Shown: positions 6,044 through 11,488 of the stretch, in pieces | How positions within the stretch are numbered: the stretch's first letter is position 1 | Layout of the letters: each line of letters opens with the position of its first letter | NCBI GenBank assembly: GCA_964569055.1 | Contig: CAZMSZ010000248.1 | Location: forward strand, 1-11,488 | DNA length: 11,488 nt | From: JAWLGW01 sp964569055 | GTDB lineage: Bacteria > Planctomycetota > J058 | Direction of reading: 5' to 3' | Made by a program: the position numbers and the translations under genes | Notes under the pieces: model-generated | Told to the model about the DNA's origin: nothing | Seen by the model: only the letters and a program-made list of their open reading frames with translations | The model's database searches: none

Positions 6044-7321
6044 TCAGCGCGAGGCGGGGCGCCGGGTCGTGGCACCGGGCGCGCCACCGGGCGCGCCGCC
6101 GCGCGGGCGGACCCCGCTCGCCGGACGCGCGGCGCCCGTGGCGGGGCGGGCGGGCGCGCCTCCGCCGCCGCCGCGCACGCCCTTCACCACGCGCAGCACC
6201 TCCTCGAGCGAGGTCAGGCCGCGGTAGACCTTGTCGATCCCGTCGTCCCACAGGGAGATCAAGCCGTTCTTGGCCGCGACCGCGCCGAGGCCGTCGGGGG
6301 TGACCGAGCCGTAGACCGCCTTGCGCAGGGCCGGGCTGTTGGGCATGAACTCGAACAGCGGGATCCGCCCCTTGTAGCCCGTCTTGCCGCAGGCGTTGCA
6401 CCCCTCGGCCTGGTAGATCGGCCGGTTGGAGCCCGTGAGCTGGGCCACGCGCGCCGGCGGCTGCGCGGTGCGGCGGCACTTCTCGCACAGCTTGCGGGCG
6501 AAGCGCTGCGAGACCACGCAGCGCAGCGCGTAGGCCATGCAGAACGGCGCGATCCCCATGTCGAGCAGGCGGACCACCGTGCCCACCGCGTCGTTGGTGT
6601 GCAGGGTCGAGAGCACGAGGTGGCCCGTCATGGCGGCCTCCATCGCGATCTCCGCGGTGTCGGCGTCGCGGACCTCGCCCACCAGGATCACGTCGGGGTC
6701 CTGTCGGAGCAGGGCGCGCAGCACGCGCGGGAACGTCAGCCCGTACTCCGGCGAGACGGCGGTCTGCGTGATCCCGAACACGTCGTACTCGATCGGGTCC
6801 TCCGCCGTCTGAATGTTGATCTCCTTCTTCTTGAGCGTCTGGATCACCGCGTAGAGGCTGGTGGTCTTGCCGCTCCCGGTCGGGCCCACGTGCAGGATCA
6901 GCCCGTTGGGCGAGTGGATCAGCGGCTCGTACACCGCGTGCATCTTCTTGGAGAAGCCGAGGTCGGTGAGCTGCAGCCCGAGCTTGCGGTTGTCGACCAG
7001 GCGCAGCACCACCTTCTCGCCGCCGAAGCAGGGGAGCGTGCTCATGCGCAGGTCGAGGCCCGCGCAGGTGCCCGAGTGCTTCTCGAAGTTGATCCGGCCG
7101 TCCTGCGGGACCCCCTTCTCGTTGACGTCGAGGTCGGCCATCACCTTGAGGCGGGCCAGGATCTTCTTGCCGTCCGAGGCGGTCTCGGTGGTGCGCAGCA
7201 TGCCGTCGATCCGGGTGCGCACGCGCAGCTTGTCGCTCTTGTCGGGCTCGAAGTGGATGTCGCTGGCGCCCCGCTCGTAGGCGTCCTGGATCCACTTGTT
7301 GACCTTGGCTTCGATGCTCAC
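6044..7321 (-). CDS. GspE/PilB-type secretion or pilus assembly ATPase, short form
   Basis: A 425-residue AAA-like ATPase of the type II secretion/type IV pilus family, which powers assembly from the cytoplasmic face of the inner membrane. It shows the N2 domain start (AYERGASDIHFEP, 14-26), Walker A GPTGSGKT (146-153), AEDPIEY (173-179), the Walker B region ILVGEVRD (212-219), the His box STLHTND (238-244) and the four-Cys zinc site C279, C282, C308, C311 (CEKCRR...CNACGKTGYKGR). Typical members are 500-570 residues. The N-terminal MshEN/N1 domain that docks to the membrane platform is missing, and the protein begins almost directly at N2. The tail from 383 is Gly/Ala/Pro/Arg-rich and likely disordered. 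The GTG start has GGGAGG 7 nt upstream, so the short form is real in this window. No other pilus or secretion gene is nearby. Confidence 0.93.
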   Translation of the reverse strand: MSIEAKVNKWIQDAYERGASDIHFEPDKSDKLRVRTRIDGMLRTTETASDGKKILARLKVMADLDVNEKGVPQDGRINFEKHSGTCAGLDLRMSTLPCFGGEKVVLRLVDNRKLGLQLTDLGFSKKMHAVYEPLIHSPNGLILHVGPTGSGKTTSLYAVIQTLKKKEINIQTAEDPIEYDVFGITQTAVSPEYGLTFPRVLRALLRQDPDVILVGEVRDADTAEIAMEAAMTGHLVLSTLHTNDAVGTVVRLLDMGIAPFCMAYALRCVVSQRFARKLCEKCRRTAQPPARVAQLTGSNRPIYQAEGCNACGKTGYKGRIPLFEFMPNSPALRKAVYGSVTPDGLGAVAAKNGLISLWDDGIDKVYRGLTSLEEVLRVVKGVRGGGGGAPARPATGAARPASGVRPRGGAPGGAPGATTRRPASR

Positions 7322-7393
7322 AGGGCGCCTCCCGGTGGGACCCGGCGGTCCAAGCTACGCACGCTACCGCAATCCCGCCGCGCCCGCCGCCGC

Positions 7394-8059
7394 TCAGCGC
7401 GGGAACGGCGCCACGAGCGGCCCCTCGCGGAGCTCGAGCCGCAGGGTCGAGAGCGGCGCCGCGGCGCCCGCCACGCCGACCTCGACGCGGAGCCGGTCAC
7501 CGGGCGCGACCGGGCCCACCCCGGCGGGCGTGCCCGTGAGGATCACGTCGCCGGCGAACAGCCGCAAGAACCCGTGCAGGTAGCGCAGCAGCCCGCGGAT
7601 CGGGAACAGCAGCAGGTCGGTCTGGCCCTCCTGGCGCAGCTCGTCGCCGAGCCAGGTGCGGACCGACAGGGCCTCGGGATCGGCCGGCCGCGGCGCGACG
7701 GGCCCCAGCGCGCAGGCCCCGTAGAAGCCCTTGGCCCGGACCCACTGCGGCTCGCGCCGCTGCAGCTCGCGGTCGGAGAGGTCGAGGCCGGCCGCGACCC
7801 CGGCCACGGTGTCCCACGGGTCCTCGGGGAGCGGCGGGGTGCCGGGCCCCAGCGCGCGCCCGAGCACGATCGCCACCTCGCCCTCGAAGTCGATCCGCGT
7901 CTCGCCCTCGGGCCAGCGCGGCAGCGGGCAGGCGCCCTCGACCAGGCTGCCGACCGGCTTCCAGAACAGGAGCGGCGCCGCCTCGGGGGCGGCGTTGCCG
8001 AGCTCGGCGGCGTGTGCGGCGTAGCTGCGACCGAGCGCCAGGATCTGTCGTGGGTTCAC
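7394..8059 (-). CDS. Fumarylacetoacetate hydrolase family protein (acylpyruvase/FAHD1-like)
   Basis: A 221-residue single-domain FAH-fold enzyme. It has the N-terminal signature ILALGRSYAAHAAELGN (6-22), the metal ligands E59 and E61 in DFEGEVAIVLG plus D93 in GLDLSDRELQ, the catalytic-site Lys in RAKGFYGACALGP (K110), and the C-terminal LTGTPAGVGP (174-183). Relatives of this length hydrolyse acylpyruvates, decarboxylate oxaloacetate or hydrate/isomerise catechol-pathway products. The substrate cannot be told from the sequence. GTG 8059 is chosen because the conserved family start follows at once; the 30 codons upstream in frame are not family-like. Its Shine-Dalgarno is weak. It lies 72 bp upstream of the ATPase gene on the same strand, a pairing with no obvious functional logic. 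Confidence 0.9.
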   Translation of the reverse strand: MNPRQILALGRSYAAHAAELGNAAPEAAPLLFWKPVGSLVEGACPLPRWPEGETRIDFEGEVAIVLGRALGPGTPPLPEDPWDTVAGVAAGLDLSDRELQRREPQWVRAKGFYGACALGPVAPRPADPEALSVRTWLGDELRQEGQTDLLLFPIRGLLRYLHGFLRLFAGDVILTGTPAGVGPVAPGDRLRVEVGVAGAAAPLSTLRLELREGPLVAPFPR

Positions 8060-8436
8060 GGGCCCCAGGGTAGCGCCTGGTGGCGGCGCTGTCCCGTGCC
8101 GGATGCGCGCTGCCAAGGAGTTGCGGCGCGCGGACCCGCGGGGTCCCACGGCTTCGAGACACGGCCGCCTCGGGGCGCGCCTCGCGCCGCGTCAGCGAAC
8201 GCGTTGCGGCGGGCACTCCGTTTGTTCCGGGAGCGGCGGTCGAGAGAACGAGGCGGCGGAGGGGCTGCCGCTCGGAGCCGAGCACCCACTTTCGAGGTGT
8301 CGTCGCCGCGCGTGCAAATCCCCCCCCAACACGGCCCCTCCCTGCCTCACCCACCCGGCCGGGAGGTGATCCCAAGCGGGCTCACCTCCCGGCCCGAGGG
8401 GTTTTTCTCGTGTGGCCGACCCGCCGAGGTGTCTCC
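8060..8436. other. Intergenic region between divergent genes
   Basis: A 377-bp stretch between the minus-strand FAH-family gene and the plus-strand small gene. No frame here has the third-position bias of the neighbouring genes. It holds small GC palindromes: GGACCC-GCG-GGGTCC at 8132-8146 and GCTCGG-AG-CCGAGC at 8270-8283. It also has a run of eight Cs (8320-8327) and the strong hairpin described separately. I could not identify a convincing sigma-70-type promoter or a tRNA, tmRNA, SRP or RNase P signature. It must contain the promoters of both divergent genes and might encode a leader RNA or small RNA ending at the hairpin. Confidence 0.6.
8357..8406 (+). terminator. Very strong hairpin followed by a T-run (terminator or attenuator)
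   Basis: GGCCGGGAGGTGA at 8357-8369 pairs perfectly over 13 bp with 8382-8394. Beyond one mismatch, CCC (8371-8373) pairs with GGG (8378-8380) around the tetraloop AAGC. TTTTT follows at 8402-8406, 7 nt past the stem, so it acts best as a plus-strand intrinsic terminator. No plus-strand gene ends upstream, and the small gene starts 31 bp later, so it fits a leader attenuator or the 3' end of an undetected small RNA. The left arm contains GGAGGTGATC, a full match to the anti-Shine-Dalgarno, but no start codon lies at a useful distance after it. Confidence 0.6.
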
Positions 8437-8703
8437 GTGGCCGAGCAGCTCCTCCCGACCGACCTCCACGAGACGATCGCCCGCGACGACGCGGGCCTCG
8501 CGCCCGAGCTGCTCGACCACCTCGTCGCCCTCTCGCGCGAGCCCGTGCCGCCGGCGCTCGACGGCGCGCTGCTGCGGGCGCTGGTGCGTGAGGCGCGCGA
8601 GGCCCGGCGGCTGCGGCGCGACGTGCGCGACCAGGAGCTGCTCAACACGCTCCGCGCGCAGGAGCTCGCCCTGCGCTGGTACGGCGAGCTGCTCGACGCG
8701 TAG
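8437..8703 (+). CDS. Small helical protein of unknown function (88 aa)
   Basis: An 88-residue frame with very high G/C at third positions, starting at a GTG that has GAGG 7 nt upstream and ending in TAG at 8701-8703. The product is acidic-basic mixed and predicted mostly helical, with an Arg-rich amphipathic stretch LVREAREARRLRRDVRDQELLNTLRAQE (about 49-76) that could form a coiled coil. There is no signal peptide, membrane segment or Cys pair. I do not recognise a family. It stands alone behind the strong hairpin and converges on the kinase-fold gene A, with only 5 bp between the two stops. It could be a small regulator or structural protein, but nothing in the sequence shows which. Confidence 0.65.
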   Translation: MAEQLLPTDLHETIARDDAGLAPELLDHLVALSREPVPPALDGALLRALVREAREARRLRRDVRDQELLNTLRAQELALRWYGELLDA

Positions 8704-8708
8704 GGGCG

Positions 8709-9557
8709 CTACCGGCGCTCGAGAGCGGCGGCCAGTCGCCGTGCGATGTTGTACTTGCTCGTCGGCTTGCGAGCGCGCGGCTTGAGCTGATCCAGCCCGC
8801 GCGCGATCCGCATCAGGCGCCGCGGGGGGGCGAGGAACACGCTGGGCGCGAACTCGAGGCGGTGCCGGTTGGGGTAGGCGAGGACCGTCTCCTCGAACAG
8901 CCGCTCGTGCATCTCCGCGGGGGTGTTGCGGACCATGTACCACAGGTACTGGATCACCTCGCGCCCCACGTACTCGTGCACGCGCTCGCGGGTGCGGAAC
9001 ACCATCTCGAAGTCGAACCACAGGAAGCGGTCGCCCACGAGCATCACGTGGCCCGTGTCGCCGTTCTCGTGGACCAGGCGCGGCTCCTCCTCCGCCTCGG
9101 CGAGGTCGTGGCGTCGGCACCAGTCGATCAGCCAGCGGCGATAGACCAGGAACTTCTCGTCCATGGGCACCGCCGGGTCGCGCATGAAGGCGTCGAGCTT
9201 GGGGGCCTCCACGTACTCGAGCAGCAGGTAGCCGCCCGGCGGGCACTGCGGCGCGCGCACCTCGACGTCCTCGTAGACGTCGAACACGCGGAACCCGCGG
9301 TCGCGCCACAGGCGCAGGCACTCCAGCTCGATCCGCCGGCGGGTGAGCGGCATGTACGAGGTCTGGTCCTCGAACACCACGTTGCCGAAGCTCTTGGCCA
9401 GCGTCTCGGGGAGCGAGCGGCTGCCGTAGTAGACCTTGAGCACCGCCCAGCCGTCGCGGAACGGCACCTTGTAGAGGAAGTTGCCGTTCTTCAGCAGCAG
9501 GTAGGGGGCGAGGTCGGGCAGCTCGATCACCTCGGCCGGCGGGGCGGAGACGCTCAC
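8709..9557 (-). CDS. WaaP/InaA-like kinase-fold protein A (atypical catalytic loop)
   Basis: A 282-residue protein with a lipopolysaccharide-kinase-type (WaaP/InaA) kinase fold. It has a Lys strand AVLKVYYG (K41), a helix-C-like RRRIELECLRLWRDRGF (73-89), the hinge LLLEYVEAPKLDAFM (111-125), the catalytic-loop equivalent HENGDTGHVML (163-173) and the metal-binding FDFE (181-184). WaaP proteins read H-R-D-x-x-x-x-H-x-L-L here. This protein keeps the first His and the later His (H170) but has Asn (N165) where the catalytic Asp should be. D167 two residues on might substitute. It could be a diverged kinase or a pseudokinase acting on envelope sugars; the substrate is unknown. GTG start and upstream TGA stop overlap as GTGA, indicating translational coupling to the DHS-like gene. 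It is the last gene of a three-gene operon. Confidence 0.8.
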   Translation of the reverse strand: MSVSAPPAEVIELPDLAPYLLLKNGNFLYKVPFRDGWAVLKVYYGSRSLPETLAKSFGNVVFEDQTSYMPLTRRRIELECLRLWRDRGFRVFDVYEDVEVRAPQCPPGGYLLLEYVEAPKLDAFMRDPAVPMDEKFLVYRRWLIDWCRRHDLAEAEEEPRLVHENGDTGHVMLVGDRFLWFDFEMVFRTRERVHEYVGREVIQYLWYMVRNTPAEMHERLFEETVLAYPNRHRLEFAPSVFLAPPRRLMRIARGLDQLKPRARKPTSKYNIARRLAAALERR

Positions 9558-10549
9558 GGCGCGGGCTCCTGGACGGGCTGGGGCCCCCCGCGCGCGGCCA
9601 GCCTGCGGAGCGCCTCGAGGCGCAGCAGCGGGATGAGCAGCTCGTGGTGGCCGGTGAGGGCGATCCCGCGCGCGACGGGTCGCTCGAGCACGTTCCGGCG
9701 CGGCCGGTAGTGCTGGATCATGTCGAGGTTGGCCGCGGTCACGTCGTCCACGGCGTGGCCGAGGTTGCGCGCCACCGCGACCGCCTTGAGGAACACCTCG
9801 GGCAGGACCACGGCCGAGCCCACGTTCACGTACACGCCGCCCGAGAGGCCGGCCACGGCCGCGGCGAGCAGGCGGAAGTCGACGTGGGTCGCGCGCCCGA
9901 TCGCGGCCCCGTCGGCGCCCGGCACGGCGTGCACGGTGTCGGTGCCGACCGCCACGTGGACCGTGACCCCGGCCCCCGCCCGCGCGGCCTGCAGCACCAG
10001 GCTCTGCGCGGCGTGCGGGTAGTCGCCGCTCGCCAGCTCCTCGGCCAGAGCGCGCCCGAGCCCGCGCTCGCCCTCGGCCCCGCGCGCGAACACGCGCGCG
10101 AACACGCCCGCGGTCTCCTGGATCATGCCGAAGCGCCCGTCGGCGATCGTCTCCTCGACGGCCTCGCTGGTGGCGCCGATCAGCGCGATCTCGACGTCGT
10201 GGATCGCCGCCGAGCCGTTGAGCGCCAGGTCGGTCACCAGGCCGCGCGCCACCATGTCGGCGATCAGCGGCCCCAGCCCGACCTTGACCACGTGCCCGCC
10301 CAGCCCGAGCACCACGCGGCGACCGGCGGCGCGCGCCGTCGCCAGCGCGTCCGCCAGCTCGCGCAGCGCGTCGGCCCCGAGCAGGCGCGGCAGGCTGTCG
10401 AGCAGCTCGGCCGCCGAGGCGTCGACCTCCACCGGCCGCGCGAACCGGTCCTCGCTCACGAGGTGGCGGCGCGCCGCGATCGGATACGTGGCGAGGCGCT
10501 CGAGGTCGAGCGGGCGGGCGGTGGGCGCGGGGAGGTCGGTCGAGGTCAC
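9554..10549 (-). CDS. Deoxyhypusine-synthase-like family protein of unknown function
   Basis: A 331-residue protein that appears to belong to a bacterial family usually described as deoxyhypusine-synthase-like. Landmarks are LGLGGHVVKVGLGPLIADMV (81-100), LALNGSAAIHDVEIALIGATSE (108-129), RFGMIQETAGVFAR (139-152), GVTVHVAVGTDTVHAVPGADGAAIG (194-218), VYVNVGSAVVLPEVFLKAVAVARNLG (239-264), YRPRRNVLERP (281-291) and TGHHELLIPLL (299-309). The Gly-rich segments and GTDTVH suggest a nucleotide (NAD)-binding fold. The WGK active-site Lys motif of true deoxyhypusine synthases is absent, so eIF5A modification is not expected. My recollection that relatives lie near heptose or sugar-kinase genes is unverified. 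The GTG start lies 34 bp after kinase-fold gene B, and the stop overlaps kinase-fold gene A by 4 bp. Confidence 0.75.
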   Translation of the reverse strand: MTSTDLPAPTARPLDLERLATYPIAARRHLVSEDRFARPVEVDASAAELLDSLPRLLGADALRELADALATARAAGRRVVLGLGGHVVKVGLGPLIADMVARGLVTDLALNGSAAIHDVEIALIGATSEAVEETIADGRFGMIQETAGVFARVFARGAEGERGLGRALAEELASGDYPHAAQSLVLQAARAGAGVTVHVAVGTDTVHAVPGADGAAIGRATHVDFRLLAAAVAGLSGGVYVNVGSAVVLPEVFLKAVAVARNLGHAVDDVTAANLDMIQHYRPRRNVLERPVARGIALTGHHELLIPLLRLEALRRLAARGGPQPVQEPAP

Positions 10550-10583
10550 GCGTGCGCGCGCCGGCTCGGCGCGGGGCGAGAGC

Positions 10584-11447
10584 CTAGCATCCGGGGCGGT
10601 CGGCCGCGCCCGCGAGCTGCAGCTCGCCCCTCGCGAGCGCCTCGCCGAGGTGGCGCATCACGAGCCCCTTGGCGCGGTCGCGCCGGCGGAGCGAGTCCTG
10701 CAGCCGCCACAGCAGCCAGCCGGGCGCCGCGGAGAGCGCCAGCGCCACCGAGCGCTCGAGCAGCTCGCGGTCGCCGTAGCCCGAGAGGTAGGCGCCGGGC
10801 ACCCCGCGGTCGAGCGGCGGGGGCGCGCCGCGCTTCCAGAGCGAGCGCAGCGTGCCCGCCAGCTCCTGCGCCACGGCGTCGGCGACGGGGTAGTCGGCGC
10901 GATACCCGCCTTCGAGGTCGATCGTGACCAGCCGCTCGCCGGAGAGGAGCACGTGCTTGGTGGTGGGGTGCTCCTGCAGCAGCAGCGGCTCGCGCAGCTC
11001 GAGCGCGCGCCGGTGGCGACGCGCGTGCTCGGCCCCCAGCCGGCGCGCGAGCTCCTCGCGCCGCTCGCTCGGGACCGCGGGATCGACGAGCACGTCCTGC
11101 AGCCGCTTGCCCGGGGTGTACTCGAGCCACAGGTGAGGCGTCCGCTCGGCCCACGCCGGGAGCTCGCCCTCGAGCAGGCGCGGGACGTCGAACCCCTCGC
11201 GGCGCCAGAGCTCGAGCCCGAGCCGCTCCGTCTCCGCCCGCTCGGCCGAGCTCACCCCGCGCTTGCGCTCGAAGGTGCGGTGGGAGAGCGAGCCGAGCGC
11301 CTGCCGCCACGGCGCGCGGCGCGCGCGGAACAGCTTGAGCACCCGCGCGTCGGGCCCCTGACCGACCACGAACAGCAGGTTGCCCGAGCCCTTGCCCCAC
11401 AAGGGCGTCACGTGATCGGGGAGGGTCTCCGGCACGCCCGGGATCAT
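10584..11447 (-). CDS. WaaP/InaA-like kinase-fold protein B (atypical catalytic loop)
   Basis: A 287-residue kinase-fold protein resembling protein A of the same operon. It has a glycine-containing loop WGKGSGNLLFVV (17-28), the Lys strand ARVLKLFRARR (K38), a helix C with RAETERLGLELWRREGFDVPRLL (70-92), the hinge LWLEYTPGKRLQDVL (106-120), the loop QEHPTTKHVLL (158-168) and VTIDLEGGYR (174-183) with metal-binding D177. The TxxHVLL...IDL arrangement matches WaaP (HRDxxxxHFLL...IDLH). However, the HRD triad is replaced by QEH, so the catalytic Asp is missing. The C-terminal helices (RLQDSLRRRDRAKGLVMRHLG) are typical of InaA-like proteins. The ATG start at 11445-11447 has only a weak GGGAAG far upstream, and GTGs at residues 5 or 13 are possible alternatives. 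It is the first gene of the three-gene operon visible here. Confidence 0.78.
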   Translation of the reverse strand: MIPGVPETLPDHVTPLWGKGSGNLLFVVGQGPDARVLKLFRARRAPWRQALGSLSHRTFERKRGVSSAERAETERLGLELWRREGFDVPRLLEGELPAWAERTPHLWLEYTPGKRLQDVLVDPAVPSERREELARRLGAEHARRHRRALELREPLLLQEHPTTKHVLLSGERLVTIDLEGGYRADYPVADAVAQELAGTLRSLWKRGAPPPLDRGVPGAYLSGYGDRELLERSVALALSAAPGWLLWRLQDSLRRRDRAKGLVMRHLGEALARGELQLAGAADRPGC

Positions 11448-11488
11448 ATGAAACGGGTGCTTCCCGCGGGTCGGCCGAGAGAGGAAAC

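Noticed and set aside
8281..8335. tRNA-like T-arm around GTGCAAATCCCC
   Set aside because: No 5-bp T stem, no acceptor stem pairing and no D or anticodon arm could be built around it.
6599..8785. A 728-codon plus-strand open frame
   Set aside because: It runs antisense to the ATPase and FAH-family genes, whose motifs are unmistakable, and through noncoding DNA; it looks like a shadow frame.
10083..10108. Short tandem GCGCGAACAC repeat
   Set aside because: It lies inside the DHS-like coding sequence and simply encodes a VFAR-VFAR stretch; two units only.
9554..10549. True deoxyhypusine synthase acting on an eIF5A homologue
   Set aside because: The WGK active-site Lys motif is absent and no eIF5A-like gene is seen; only a family-level resemblance is claimed.
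10546..11400. Alternative 284-codon minus-strand frame over kinase-fold gene B
   Set aside because: Arg/Ala-rich shadow without motifs; the frame used for 10584-11447 has the kinase-fold landmarks.
11448..11488. Possible start of a divergent plus-strand gene (ATG AAA CGG GTG...) back to back with the ATG of kinase-fold gene B
   Set aside because: Only 13 codons are visible, there is no good Shine-Dalgarno, and it would leave no room for promoters between the two starts. More likely this is upstream DNA of the minus-strand operon.
1..11488. CRISPR array, rRNA, integrase or insertion-sequence transposase
   Set aside because: No regularly spaced direct repeats, no rRNA signatures and no transposase or integrase motifs in any plausible coding frame.

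Overview
This is a very GC-rich bacterial window. Almost every real gene has G or C at its third codon positions, and starts are often GTG. The gene content is a housekeeping aminoacyl-tRNA synthetase, a Hanks-type Ser/Thr kinase, a GspE/PilB-type ATPase and WaaP-like lipopolysaccharide-kinase-fold proteins. This suggests a Gram-negative-type envelope and a lineage such as Planctomycetota or Myxococcota/Deltaproteobacteria, probably from a metagenome assembly. The exact phylum cannot be settled from the sequence alone.

Layout. Positions 3-77 hold the last codons of a plus-strand gene. Positions 78-351 are a convergent intergenic region with an unusual AT-rich palindromic element (about 81-247) and a GC-rich long-armed hairpin (263-338). 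On the minus strand thpR (3019-3678) is followed by alaS (352-2961), a likely two-gene unit for RNA end processing and alanyl-tRNA synthesis. Diverging from thpR on the plus strand are a GT87/DUF2029-type polyprenol-dependent glycosyltransferase (3744-4982) and the N-terminal half of a Ser/Thr protein kinase (5023-5482). The kinase runs into a 100-N assembly gap (5483-5582) flanked by an exact 55-bp duplication. After the gap lies the C-terminal part of an unrecognised protein (5584-6033). Any reading frame drawn across the gap is an artefact.

On the minus strand, a fumarylacetoacetate-hydrolase-family enzyme (7394-8059) lies upstream of a short, N-domain-less GspE/PilB-type ATPase (6044-7321). 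A 377-bp intergenic region follows, ending in a very strong hairpin with a T-run (8357-8406). It precedes a small plus-strand gene for an unrecognised 88-residue helical protein (8437-8703).

The right third is a tight minus-strand operon, transcribed in this order: WaaP/InaA-like kinase-fold protein B (10584-11447), deoxyhypusine-synthase-like family protein (9554-10549), and WaaP/InaA-like kinase-fold protein A (8709-9557). The last two overlap by 4 bp (GTGA). Both kinase-fold proteins lack the catalytic Asp expected in the catalytic loop while keeping the metal-binding Asp and the WaaP-type His. This kinase / DHS-like / kinase module is the best candidate in the window for an undescribed system, possibly in lipopolysaccharide-core or sugar-phosphate chemistry.
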